Shown here: one piece after another, positions 37,694-47,121 of the stretch
How positions within the stretch are numbered: position 1 is the first letter of the stretch
Layout of the letters: every line of letters begins with the position of its first letter
NCBI RefSeq assembly: GCF_900142135.1
Contig: NZ_FQZU01000001.1
Span: 409,653-473,652, forward strand
Length of the DNA stretch: 64,000 nt
DNA from: Desulfatibacillum alkenivorans DSM 16219
GTDB lineage: Bacteria; Desulfobacterota; Desulfobacteria; Desulfobacterales; Desulfatibacillaceae
Reading direction: 5' to 3'
Notes under the pieces: generated by a model
Told to the model about the DNA's origin: nothing
Database searches by the model: none
What the model saw: the letters and a program-made list of their open reading frames with translations, nothing else
Translations under genes and position numbers: made by a program

Positions 37694-38905
37694 TTATTCC
37701 GCCTCGATAGCGTTCTCGGCCCTATGCAGGGCGCCCAGGAACCGGTTTTTGGAAACCACGCCCTTATACCTATTGCCCTCATCCACTACGGGTACGGGCC
37801 AGGTGTGGCTGGCCACCAGAGGCAGGATGTCCTGCATGGAATCGTCCATTTTCACCGGCTCAGCATCTTGGATGAATGCCTGATTCAGAGGGGAGTCTCC
37901 GGTTCTCTTTTCCATGGCCTCTTTGATGGAGTCCGTGGAAACCAGCCCCAAAAACTGCTTTTTCGGCCCCAGGACGTACAAAAAATCCCGCTCGCTGCCG
38001 CTCAATAACTCATGGGCCGCCCGCAGGCTGCCGGCCTTGCTTATGATCAGCGTGGGCTGGGTGTCGCGGACAATATCGCCGGCGCTGATGACGTTTGTGG
38101 GATCCACGCCGCGGAAGAACGCACGGACGTAATCGTCCGCCGGATTCTGGAGAATCTCTTCGGGCGAGCCCACCTGGACTACCCGGCCCCCTTCCATGAT
38201 GGCGATGCGGTCCCCGATGCGCAGGGCCTCGTCCAGGTCGTGGGAAATGAACACAATGGTGCGCTGGGCGTCTTCCTGCAGTTTAAGCAATTCATCCTGC
38301 ATTTCCGTACGGATCAGAGGATCCAATGCGGAAAAGGCCTCGTCCATGAGCAGAATGTCGGGATCCACGGCCAGACCGCGGGCCAGCCCCACGCGCTGCT
38401 GCATGCCGCCGGAAAGCTGTTTGGGGTAGGAATCCTCCCAGCCGGCCAGACCCACCTGAGCCAAAGCCTCGGCCGCCCGTTCCTCGCGCTTTGCCTTGTC
38501 CACTTTGGCCAATTGCAGGCCAAAAGCTGCATTTTGCAGCACGGTAAGATGAGGCATTAGGGCGAAAGACTGGAAAACCATGCTCATGTTGTGAAGCCGG
38601 AAATCCACTAATTCGTCCTGGTTCATTTTGGTCACGTTTTCGCCGTCCACCAAAACATTCCCTGCAGTGGGCTCAATCAAACGATTGAGCATACGAACCA
38701 AAGTTGACTTTCCGGACCCGGAAAGCCCCATGACCACGAAGATTTCCCCCGCGTTCACGGAGAACGAGGCGTTGTTCACGCCGACGGTCAGCCCGGTTTT
38801 CTCGAAGATGGCGTCTTTTTCCATCCCCTGCTCCAGCAGGGCCATGGCTTTTTGCGCCGGGCTGCCAAATACTTTGTACAGATTTTCAATGACGATTTTT
38901 TCCAT
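37694..38905 (-). CDS. proV: Glycine betaine/proline ABC transporter ATPase (ProV-like)
   Basis: A 403-residue ABC ATPase. Walker A is GLSGSGKSTL, signature LSGGMQQRVGLARGLA and Walker B ILLMDEAFSALDPLIR, followed by the switch histidine in VFISHDLDEALR. A C-terminal CBS pair (from about 280) would sense ionic strength in the OpuA manner. The start ATG follows AAAGGAACC. First gene of proVWX, with an AT-rich regulatory region upstream. Confidence 0.92.
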   Translation of the reverse strand: MEKIVIENLYKVFGSPAQKAMALLEQGMEKDAIFEKTGLTVGVNNASFSVNAGEIFVVMGLSGSGKSTLVRMLNRLIEPTAGNVLVDGENVTKMNQDELVDFRLHNMSMVFQSFALMPHLTVLQNAAFGLQLAKVDKAKREERAAEALAQVGLAGWEDSYPKQLSGGMQQRVGLARGLAVDPDILLMDEAFSALDPLIRTEMQDELLKLQEDAQRTIVFISHDLDEALRIGDRIAIMEGGRVVQVGSPEEILQNPADDYVRAFFRGVDPTNVISAGDIVRDTQPTLIISKAGSLRAAHELLSGSERDFLYVLGPKKQFLGLVSTDSIKEAMEKRTGDSPLNQAFIQDAEPVKMDDSMQDILPLVASHTWPVPVVDEGNRYKGVVSKNRFLGALHRAENAIEAE

Positions 38906-39552
38906 GCCGGTTCCTTTTGCCTGTGTTGCTTTTAGATTTTCGCCGGGCATGGCCGCGCCGCGCGCAGCCAGGGCATGTTTGGGTTTGGCGATCCCGCCCG
39001 CAATGCATCCGACACTTGGCGTTCTGATTATTTCAATAATAATACTTTAAATTGAAGATTATTTCAATTCAAAATATATTTTCTAATAATATCTATTCCG
39101 TAAGTATTATTAAAATCGAAGCGGCAAAGTAAAACTTAAGACCTTATCCAAGATTAAAGAGGGCGGCCCAAGGGGTTCTTTTTGATAAAAACCCCGTTGA
39201 TAAACGTTTTGTCCCTGCATGGAAAATGGAGCGGTGGGTTTTCGAGCGCCGGATAATCGGGACCTCTATTAAGTAAAACTTTAGTATAGCTGTGCTTTTT
39301 AATTCCCAGGCTGGATTGCTCCGCGCTTTCCTTGGTGTGGAGCGAGCCTTTGCGGAGCATTTGTTTCGCCTTGGCCCTCTTTGGCTGGTCGCAGCCTCCT
39401 ATACAGGTTTCTCACATTCCGCCAATCAAAGACTAATCCGTGCTTAACAGTTTTATAACCCTGGGGAGCTAAGTACACCCTCATGCTTCAAGGGCATCCG
39501 CCCCTGTTAAATCAACCCAATTCCATTATTCAATCGATAGAGGAGCGTGTAC
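38906..39552. other. Divergent intergenic region between proV and the large lipoprotein gene
   Basis: No gene supported. The proV-proximal part (about 39020-39120) is strongly AT-rich and carries the repeats listed separately. The distal part holds an 8-bp TGCTCCGC/GCGGAGCA inverted repeat near 39317-39361. Promoters for both flanking genes must lie here. Confidence 0.5.
39026..39068. promoter_or_regulatory. GATTATTTCAAT direct repeat with an ATTGAA-N6-TTCAAT palindrome
   Basis: GATTATTTCAAT occurs at 39026-39037 and 39057-39068 (31 bp apart, three helical turns). The second copy is half of the 18-bp palindrome ATTGAAGATTATTTCAAT, a shape typical of MarR-type operators. It lies about 120-160 bp upstream of proV. 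Confidence 0.4.
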
Positions 39553-42500
39553 ATGGATAAGAGACTATTCCGGCTTCTGGCGGTTTTGTTGGCGCTGGCC
39601 CTATGTTTTTCCGTCGGGTGCAGCGACGACGATTCATTGACCCCGGAGCAGAAAGAATGGCTGTTAAAGGGAAATGCCGTGGACGGCCCCATTGAGGGCG
39701 CCAAGATAACCATCACCGATTCCAGAGGCAATGAATGGACAGCCTCCTCCCTGACGGACGCCGCAGGCGCCTACCGCATAACCCTGCCGGAGGACATCAA
39801 GGGGCCTTTGCGCATCCGCCTCTACGACGGCGGGTGCGACAATTCGACGAACCCTTGCACCCTCTTTGAGGGGGAGTATTACGCCCTGGTCAGCCAGTTC
39901 AGGGGTGAAGCCGCCTCCGGCCATCCCACGCCCCTCACCACGCTTATTTATTTTGTCGCCCTTGCAAGGGCAGGCGGCGATCCCCTGGCCGTCACAAACA
40001 CCGATGTGAACGCCGCGACCAGTATTGTGGAAAGCCTGTTCGGCCTGGGCCTGGAATTTGAATCCATTGCCACGCCCCCCACGGTGCAGACAAATCAGAA
40101 GATTGATCAGGACATTCTCGATGAGATGACGGCCCATCGTACGGCTATTGACTTCCTGCTTTATGTGGTTGAAAACGCGGCCGCCGGTACGGACGCGGAC
40201 ATTGACGAAGTTTTGCTTACTTTCGCCCTGGATATCATGGACGGAACCGTGGACGGCGCCGCCGACGGCTTGGACCAGGACCTTCTGAGCGCCCTGAATT
40301 TCGACGATTCCTATATGGGCATGCTGAGCGAGTTCGGACAGCGCTTTGTGAGCCGCCTGAACGCATTGGACGACCCCGCCGCCCTGGAAGCGGCTCTGCA
40401 GGCCGCCGCCGCCAAACTCGCCAATGAGGATGCGGACGGCGCCATCGGAGAAGGCATGGGCGCCGCCGCCGTGGCCAACCTGGGCGCGGAAGCCGATACC
40501 TCCGGCGCCAAAGCCCGCTTGGCGACCTCTTCTCCAGTAGCCGTGCAACTGGCGGTTTTGGGAACTTACGATCCCGATCCGAATGCGGATATCTCGGAAG
40601 CCTATGCTGAAATCGTTGCTTACGATCCCGCGACCCAGCAGGTTTACGTCACCAACGCCGGCGAAATGCCGGACCGCAAAGACGATTACGTGAAGGTGGA
40701 TATTATTGACGTGTCTGATCCCACGGCCCCGGCTTACGTTGACAGCATCGACGTTTCCGGCATGGGCGCCGGGGTCAACTCCTGCGCGGTGAAAAACGGC
40801 GTGGTGGCCATCGCCATCGAGTCCGACCCCAAGCAGAATCCCGGCGTGGTCGCCTTTTACCAGACCGACGGAACTTACATCAATCATGTGACGGTGGGCG
40901 CCTTGCCCGACATGGTCACGTTTACCCCGGACGGCGCCAAGGTCCTGGTCGCCAACGAAGGCGAGCCTAACGGCGACTACACCACGGACCCTGAAGGCTC
41001 CGTCTCAATCATCGACATTTCCGGCGGGGCCGCCTCCGCCAGCGTATCCACTGCCGGATTCGCCGGCTTCAACGGCGACAAGGAAGCCCTCATAGCTTCC
41101 GGCGTTCGCATCTTCGGCCCCAACGCCGCCGTGGCTCAGGACCTGGAGCCCGAGTACATCGCCGTCAACGCCGATTCCACCACGGCTTACGTCACTTTGC
41201 AGGAAAACAACGCCATTGCGGAAATCGACCTGGCTACCGCAACGGTCACCGGTATTTTTCCCCTGGGATACAAGGATCACAGCCTGGAAGGAAACGGCCT
41301 GGACGCCAGCAACAAGGACGACGCCATCAATATTGCAACCTGGCCTGTCCTGGGCATGTACATGCCCGACTCCATCGCTGCGTATAATCTGGGCGGAGAA
41401 ATCTTTCTGGTTACGGCCAACGAAGGCGACGCCAGGGAATACGACGCCTTTGAGGAAGAAGAATCCATCGAGGATCTGGATCTGGATGAAACCGCCTTCC
41501 CCAACGCATCCACCTTGCAGGAAAAGGAAAACCTGGGCAAACTCAGCGTCACCAATACCATGGGCGACGCGGACAACGACGGCGACTACGATGAACTCTA
41601 TTCTTTCGGCGCCCGTTCCTTTTCCGTATGGAAAGTCGGCGCCAGCGGCCTGGAGCTGGTTTTCGACTCGGGCGATAAGATGGAGCAGGTCGTAGCAGCC
41701 ATGTTCCCGGAAGCCTTCAACACCACGGACGACGAAATCAAGTTCGACAACCGCTCCGACAACAAGGGCCCCGAACCGGAAGCCCTCGCCATCGGCGAGA
41801 TCGACGGCCGCGTTTACGCCTTTGTGGGTCTGGAACGCATGGGCGGCATCATGACCTTTGACATCACCATTCCCGAAAATCCGGTTTACTGCCACTACAT
41901 CAACAACCGGAACATGACCTGGGACGAGGACGACGAAACCACGGGCCCGGCCCTGGACATGGCGCCCGAAGGCCTGATTTTCATCCCGGCTTCCGACAGC
42001 CCCAACGGCAAGCCCATGCTGGCCTGCGCCAACGAGATGTCCGGAACCACCACCCTGTATTCCGTGGACAGCGCCTCCCGTAAAGCGGAATTCGCGGTTT
42101 TTACCGACCCCCATTATTACGACTCTTCCCTGGGAACCGAAGGCGCCGCCTTTGAAGCCTATCTGCTTCAGGACCGCAAGCTCATCGCGGAGAGCGAGGC
42201 AATCATGGATTCCACCGTCCGGATGATCCGTGCGGAAAACCCTGACTTTGTGCTGGTGTGCGGCGACTTGACCAAAGACGGCGCCTTGGCCAGCCATCAG
42301 GAATTCGCCGAGGGCATCGCCAAGATCGAGGCCGCCGGCGCCCAGGTGTACGTGGTTCCCGGCAATCACGACGTGAACAATCCCCAGGCGTACGGCTACG
42401 AGGGCGACAACGAAGTGGCCGTGGACAACATCAGCGCCGAAGACTTTGCAACCATTTACGCAGACTTTGGGTACAGCGAAGCCATCGCACGCGACCCCAA

Positions 42501-43323
42501 CTCCCTGTCTTATGTGGTTCAGCCCAATGACTGGCTGCGCATCATTGGCATGGACTCCTGCAAGTACAGCGCCGAAGACAATGCCGAACACGCGGAAACC
42601 AGCGGCGCTTTTTCCGCTGAAACCCTGGCCTGGATTAAAGCCCAAACCGGGGAAGCCATGGACGCGGGCTTCACGGTCATCGGCTTCCAGCATCACAACC
42701 TGGTGGAGCACTACACCGGCCAATCCGTGGACGCCATCGGCGCGGACTACGTGATCGACGACTACGAAAACGTCGCTGAGACCCTGGCCGACGCCGGCAT
42801 GCACGTCGTCTTTACCGGCCACTACCACGCCAACGACATCACCAAGTTCGCCACGGAAGCCAGCTTTGTGTATGACGTGGAAACCGGCTCCACGGTGACA
42901 AGCCCCTGCCCCTGGCGCACGGTCTCCCTGGACGGCTCCGAACAGACCATGGAAATCGCCACCCATCTCATTGAGTGGATCGACTACGACCTGGACGGCG
43001 AATACTTTCAGGATTACGCAGCCGAATACCTGGAAGACGGCCTGGAAGTGGTGGCGACCGTCCTGCTGCAGTCCCTGTTCGGCGTGGATGCTGCCACGGC
43101 CCAGGCTTTGGCCCCGGACGTAGCCGCCGCCTACGCCGCGCACTACGCCGGCGACGAAACCCCCACGGCGGAAGTCCTGGCGAAAATCAACGCCTACCTG
43201 GCCGATGAAAACACCGCGACCCTGGGCCAGATGATGGGAACTCTGTGGACGGACCTCAATCCCTCCGACGGCGCAGTTTTTATTGACCTGGTAACGGGAG
43301 AGAGCGTGGACCTTTCCAAATAG
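39553..43323 (+). CDS. Large lipoprotein: choice-of-anchor I beta-propeller plus calcineurin-like phosphatase
   Basis: A 1256-residue exported protein. The N terminus is a lipoprotein signal (LFRLLAVLLALALCFSVGC; lipidated Cys about 24). Residues about 35-330 form a poorly recognised alanine-rich region. Residues about 340-830 match the choice-of-anchor I propeller type (EYIAVNADSTTAYVTLQENNAIAEIDL, GPEPEALAIGEIDGRVYAFVGLER). From about 855 there is a metallophosphoesterase with DPHYYD, CGDLTKDG, PGNHDVN, FQHHN and GHYHAND, covering the bimetal ligands. GAGGAG precedes the ATG. The likely site is the cell envelope, as a phosphatase or nucleotidase; the substrate is unknown. Very acidic overall. 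Confidence 0.8.
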   Translation: MDKRLFRLLAVLLALALCFSVGCSDDDSLTPEQKEWLLKGNAVDGPIEGAKITITDSRGNEWTASSLTDAAGAYRITLPEDIKGPLRIRLYDGGCDNSTNPCTLFEGEYYALVSQFRGEAASGHPTPLTTLIYFVALARAGGDPLAVTNTDVNAATSIVESLFGLGLEFESIATPPTVQTNQKIDQDILDEMTAHRTAIDFLLYVVENAAAGTDADIDEVLLTFALDIMDGTVDGAADGLDQDLLSALNFDDSYMGMLSEFGQRFVSRLNALDDPAALEAALQAAAAKLANEDADGAIGEGMGAAAVANLGAEADTSGAKARLATSSPVAVQLAVLGTYDPDPNADISEAYAEIVAYDPATQQVYVTNAGEMPDRKDDYVKVDIIDVSDPTAPAYVDSIDVSGMGAGVNSCAVKNGVVAIAIESDPKQNPGVVAFYQTDGTYINHVTVGALPDMVTFTPDGAKVLVANEGEPNGDYTTDPEGSVSIIDISGGAASASVSTAGFAGFNGDKEALIASGVRIFGPNAAVAQDLEPEYIAVNADSTTAYVTLQENNAIAEIDLATATVTGIFPLGYKDHSLEGNGLDASNKDDAINIATWPVLGMYMPDSIAAYNLGGEIFLVTANEGDAREYDAFEEEESIEDLDLDETAFPNASTLQEKENLGKLSVTNTMGDADNDGDYDELYSFGARSFSVWKVGASGLELVFDSGDKMEQVVAAMFPEAFNTTDDEIKFDNRSDNKGPEPEALAIGEIDGRVYAFVGLERMGGIMTFDITIPENPVYCHYINNRNMTWDEDDETTGPALDMAPEGLIFIPASDSPNGKPMLACANEMSGTTTLYSVDSASRKAEFAVFTDPHYYDSSLGTEGAAFEAYLLQDRKLIAESEAIMDSTVRMIRAENPDFVLVCGDLTKDGALASHQEFAEGIAKIEAAGAQVYVVPGNHDVNNPQAYGYEGDNEVAVDNISAEDFATIYADFGYSEAIARDPNSLSYVVQPNDWLRIIGMDSCKYSAEDNAEHAETSGAFSAETLAWIKAQTGEAMDAGFTVIGFQHHNLVEHYTGQSVDAIGADYVIDDYENVAETLADAGMHVVFTGHYHANDITKFATEASFVYDVETGSTVTSPCPWRTVSLDGSEQTMEIATHLIEWIDYDLDGEYFQDYAAEYLEDGLEVVATVLLQSLFGVDAATAQALAPDVAAAYAAHYAGDETPTAEVLAKINAYLADENTATLGQMMGTLWTDLNPSDGAVFIDLVTGESVDLSK

Positions 43324-43384
43324 GATTTTTGGGCAACAAAAAGCTCTCCCGCTTGAAGCTCCGGGAGTGCGAAGAATAACCTGA

Positions 43385-43427
43385 GCCCGCCAGGACCGGA
43401 ACAACCGGTTTTGGCGGGCTTTTTTTT
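43385..43427 (+). terminator. Rho-independent terminator after the large lipoprotein gene
   Basis: GCCCGCCA pairs with TGGCGGGC, with an additional inner CCGG/CCGG pairing, and eight T residues follow. It lies 60 bp after the stop codon. Confidence 0.9.
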
Positions 43428-43588
43428 ATCATAAATAAAGGTTAACATCCTTGGTTTCAGGCGGATGGATTTATCCTTTGATCTGTGATACTCCTATGCC
43501 TGCAGTGCGGCTTTTTACGGCCCTTTGCAACCCTCAAAACATCTTGCCGCTCGTCCGGAGTTAATGCGTCCATTGCATCCGAGGTTTT

Positions 43589-45634
43589 ATGGAGTATCGT
43601 AGAGAAATTGATGGAATGAGGGCCGTCGCCGTCATACCGGTTATCCTGTTTCATGCAGGGCTCAATCTGTTTCAAGGCGGATACGTCGGCGTTGATATCT
43701 TTTTCGTCATCAGCGGATATCTGATCACTACGATAATTCTTAACGACCTGACCAAGGACAATTTTTCCATCGTCGCCTTTTATGATCGAAGAGCGCGCCG
43801 GATTTTGCCCGCCTTGTTTTTTATAACCGCGGCTTGCTTCCCCTTTGCCTGGATGTGGCTGTCTCCGCATTATTTGCAGGAGTTCTCCCAAAGCGTGATG
43901 GCCGTCGCCTCATTTTGCTCCAATTTCCTGTTTTACTCCCAAAGCGGATATTTCGACACAGCCGCGGAATTAAAGCCCCTGCTCCATACCTGGAGCCTGG
44001 CGGTGGAGGAGCAGTTTTACCTCTTTTTTCCGGTCTTCCTATTTTTATTATGGAAGTTTGCCAGGAAGATTCTATTCGGAGCCTTGCTTGCCGCCGGCCT
44101 AGGCAGCTTGCTTTTGGCCCAGTGGATGGCGCATCATAATCCGTCCGCCGCTTTTTACTTGCTGCCCACCCGCGGCTGGGAGCTGGCCATCGGCGCATTG
44201 CTGGCCTATTATTTTGTGTTTAAAAAGGATCAAAAATCCTTTGCAGAGTCCGCAAAGAAATTAGGCGGGCCGTTGGCGTTCGTGGGCTTGATTTTAATCG
44301 TATACGCGGTTTTCGCCTATGACAAAACAACGCCTTTTCCCGGGCTATACGCCCTGGCGCCCACAGTGGGCGCGGCCCTGGTCATCGCTTTTGCAACCCC
44401 GGGCAATGCGGTGGGGCGACTTTTGGGCGCCAAACCTCTGGTTGGGCTTGGTTTAATCAGCTACAGCGCCTATTTATGGCATTATCCGCTTTTTGTTTTC
44501 GCCCGTCACAGACTATTGACCGAGCCCAGCCGGAATGTATTCCTGGGTTTGGCTGCTGCGTCCCTGGTTCTTGCTTATTTAAGCTGGAGATTTATAGAGA
44601 CTCCATTCAGGAACAAAGCAAAGGTCCAAAGAAAAACGATCTTCACTTTCGCCGGCATAGGATCCGTTTTTTTAATCACTGCCGGATTTTTGGGGTATTT
44701 TGGCTACGGCTGGCCCACAAGAATGCCTGATGGGCTCATAAGCGCTTTATCCAGTGCGGTGAATAAAGGCCCCCTGGTTGATAAATGGCATATCATGGGG
44801 CCGGGGCAGCCCGATGACGTCCGGCACTCGTTTAAAAATGTCGTCCCCGGCAAAAATGACGATAATATCATGTATCTGATTGGGGATTCCCACGCGGGGG
44901 CCATTGCGGAAGGCCTGATGCAGACCCTGGAAAACTCCGATTACGGCTTCATGTACATCTCGTATACGGCGTGCCCTCCCATTGAAAACGTCTACAGGCC
45001 GGATAAGGGAGACGACCACAGGTGTTATGAGCACAACCAGGATTTGTACAATTACATCCTTGAAAACGATCAAATCAAATACGTGGTGTTGGCCGCCCGG
45101 TGGACCCTATACCTTGAAAAGGAAAGGTTTAATAATGGAGAGGGCGGCGTGGAATACGGAGAGCCGGGCGGCTTGGACGTTATATCGGACACTCGGAAAA
45201 TTGTCAGCCGGGAGGAAGACCGAAAAAGCAATCTTGAAGCAGCCTACCGGGAATCGATACAGAAGCTCTTGGACGCTGGCAAAAAGGTGGTGATCGTCTA
45301 TCCCATTCCGGAGGTCGGGTGGAACGCGCCGGCGTATATCAACAAATGGGCGTTTATCCACGGCGCGGAAGCGTCCGGCCTGGATAATAGCGTGGGCTCC
45401 ACCGACTACCAGGCCTTTCTTGAACGCAATAAAGGGGCCTGTGAAATGCTTGATTCCTTGGGTCAACATCCCAATTTGCACCGAGTGTATCCCGAGCACA
45501 TCTTTTGCGACACGTTCGTTAAAGGACGATGCGCCGTCCAAAGCAACGGCCATATTTTTTATCGGGACGACAACCATTTATCCCTTTTTGGAGCAAGGCT
45601 TGTGGCCCGGGAAATCCTGAAGGTTCTCCGGTAG
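43589..45634 (+). CDS. Acyltransferase-3/SGNH fusion (OafA-like O-acetyltransferase)
   Basis: A 681-residue membrane protein. The N-terminal acyltransferase-3 domain (about 1-375) has about ten membrane spans and the motifs YRREIDGMRAVAVIPVILFHAG (opening), GGYVGVDIFFVISGYLI, FYDRRARRILPALF and HTWSLAVEEQFYLFFP. The C-terminal periplasmic SGNH domain begins at about 425 with YLIGDSHAGA and ends with DDNHLSLFGA, containing the Ser and Asp-x-x-His catalytic residues. Such proteins O-acetylate lipopolysaccharide, capsule or peptidoglycan. Acetyl passes across the membrane to the SGNH domain. It stands alone between two non-coding regions; the target glycan is unknown. Confidence 0.9.
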   Translation: MEYRREIDGMRAVAVIPVILFHAGLNLFQGGYVGVDIFFVISGYLITTIILNDLTKDNFSIVAFYDRRARRILPALFFITAACFPFAWMWLSPHYLQEFSQSVMAVASFCSNFLFYSQSGYFDTAAELKPLLHTWSLAVEEQFYLFFPVFLFLLWKFARKILFGALLAAGLGSLLLAQWMAHHNPSAAFYLLPTRGWELAIGALLAYYFVFKKDQKSFAESAKKLGGPLAFVGLILIVYAVFAYDKTTPFPGLYALAPTVGAALVIAFATPGNAVGRLLGAKPLVGLGLISYSAYLWHYPLFVFARHRLLTEPSRNVFLGLAAASLVLAYLSWRFIETPFRNKAKVQRKTIFTFAGIGSVFLITAGFLGYFGYGWPTRMPDGLISALSSAVNKGPLVDKWHIMGPGQPDDVRHSFKNVVPGKNDDNIMYLIGDSHAGAIAEGLMQTLENSDYGFMYISYTACPPIENVYRPDKGDDHRCYEHNQDLYNYILENDQIKYVVLAARWTLYLEKERFNNGEGGVEYGEPGGLDVISDTRKIVSREEDRKSNLEAAYRESIQKLLDAGKKVVIVYPIPEVGWNAPAYINKWAFIHGAEASGLDNSVGSTDYQAFLERNKGACEMLDSLGQHPNLHRVYPEHIFCDTFVKGRCAVQSNGHIFYRDDNHLSLFGARLVAREILKVLR

Positions 45635-46231
45635 CTTCATGTGGTCAAAAACAGTGGACGGGCGGGACCCTCGGACCGGTCCTGAAAGCCCGGGCGCCGT
45701 TGGCAGGCATGGAAACCCTTCGCCCCACAAATCAAACATTCAACCCATGGCGTATCAAAAGGCAGTGCGGCATCAGGGCTTGCCCTGCGTATTTTTGGGC
45801 GGCCCATACGGGTCAGTAGGAAATCCGGGAGTAGGGCGCGAATTCATCCAGGCAGGGTGGCCCAGGCATGCAATGCCTGGGGCCGGAGGCCAAAAGGCGC
45901 GACCCACGAAGAATTTTCAAATTGAGGATGGCCGGCGGGCGCATGGCGCTGGTTGAGTCCCTGTTTTTGTTTGGTTTTGGGTGGATCGTCCGTTCGCTTG
46001 AGATGCAAGGATTCTATGGCCGCAAAAGGTCGTACCTACTGTGCTGTCGCACCCGGTCAGGATACTGCTCTGACCGGGCCGCCCCACAAAAAGAACTGGG
46101 AAACCCTGCCCCTACAAACCAAATTCAACCCATGCTGTTTCACAAGGCAATGTAGCCTCAGGGCTTGCCCTGCTTATTTTTTGGAGCCCCGCTAAATGCC
46201 GGGAGACCACCCGTGCAACAAACTGTCAGGC
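45635..46231. repeat. Repeat-rich intergenic block
   Basis: No gene supported. Two diverged direct copies of a roughly 95-bp element lie at about 45708-45803 and 46098-46187 (GGAAACCCT...CCCCACAAA...TTCAACCCATG...CAGGGCTTGCCCTG). GGGCTTGCCCT can form a small hairpin. The segment about 45872-45935 is related to 12027-12095. Confidence 0.65.
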
Positions 46232-46263
46232 AAAAAAAGGGCCGCGGAATAGTCCACGGCCCC
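46232..46263 (-). terminator. Rho-independent terminator of the crotonase/DUF3617 pair
   Basis: On the minus strand GGGCCGTGGA-CTAT-TCCGCGGCCC (one G-U wobble) is followed by seven T residues, 30 bp after the crotonase stop codon. Confidence 0.88.
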
Positions 46264-46291
46264 TTGTAAATCATGCAGAAAGCTGGAAAGG

Positions 46292-47113
46292 CTATTTCCC
46301 CGTATATTTGGGTTTGCGCTTTTCGGCGAAGGCGCCCACGGCTTCGTACAGATCGTCCGACGGGATGATGTCCGTGCTGATGAGGCCCACGTATTTCAGG
46401 CCGTCCTCCACGGTCTTTCCAATGCCGTAGTTCAATACGTTCTTGCAGGCCATGACCGCCAGGGGCGCGTTGTCGGCCATTTCCACGGCCAGCTTTTCGG
46501 CCGCTTCCATAAGCGCCGCTTGATCTTCGTACACGTCGTTGATCAGCAGGATATCCTTGGCGCGCTGGGCGTCGATGAGCCGGGCGGTATAGGCAAGCTC
46601 CCTGGCGTGGCCCTGGCCCACGATGTGGGGGATGCGCTGGAGCACGCCCACGTCCGCCACGATGGCCACGGCGGCTTCCTTCAGGGAGAATTTGGCGTCC
46701 TGGGAGCAGATGCGGACGTCGCAGGCCGTGATCATGTCCAGGCCGGCGCCGATGCAGTTTCCGTGCACAGCCGCGATGACCGGTTTGCGGCATTTTTCAA
46801 TGCAGGTGATGCTTTCCTGGAGCTTGTAGATTTTATGCACCAGGCTCCATTTGGTTCCGCCTTTCTGATTGGGATCCAAGAGTTCCGGAAGCTCGTTGGT
46901 CATGGCCATGAGGTCAATGCCTGCGCAAAAGCAGTCGCCCTTGCCGGCCACGATGATCACCCGGATTTCCGGATCCTGGTCCAGGTCTTCGAAAATAATG
47001 GGCGCCTCGCTCCACGCAGGCGGATTCATGGCGTTTTTCTTTTCGGGCCTGTTCAGGTACACCCAGGCGATGGGCGGCTTTTTTTCCACAACGTAAAACT
47101 GCAGATCATCCAT
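46292..47113 (-). CDS. Enoyl-CoA hydratase/isomerase (crotonase family)
   Basis: A 273-residue crotonase distinct from the two in the alkane operon. Motifs are RPEKKNAMNPPAW, GKGDCFCAGIDLMAMTNELPEL (oxyanion loop) and HGNCIGAGLDMITACDVRICSQDAKFSLKEAAVAIVADVGVLQRIPHIVG. The acidic pattern KEAAVAIVADVG resembles dienoyl-CoA isomerases, where Glu and Asp replace the two glutamates of hydratases. So delta3,5-delta2,4-dienoyl-CoA isomerase activity is a reasonable guess. A GGAGAC site precedes the ATG; it follows the DUF3617 gene by 8 bp. Confidence 0.85.
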   Translation of the reverse strand: MDDLQFYVVEKKPPIAWVYLNRPEKKNAMNPPAWSEAPIIFEDLDQDPEIRVIIVAGKGDCFCAGIDLMAMTNELPELLDPNQKGGTKWSLVHKIYKLQESITCIEKCRKPVIAAVHGNCIGAGLDMITACDVRICSQDAKFSLKEAAVAIVADVGVLQRIPHIVGQGHARELAYTARLIDAQRAKDILLINDVYEDQAALMEAAEKLAVEMADNAPLAVMACKNVLNYGIGKTVEDGLKYVGLISTDIIPSDDLYEAVGAFAEKRKPKYTGK

Positions 47114-47121
47114 GATGTCTC

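Noticed and set aside
41005-43404. 799-codon open frame antisense to the large lipoprotein gene
   Set aside because: Antisense shadow; the sense frame has metallophosphatase and propeller motifs and a lipobox.
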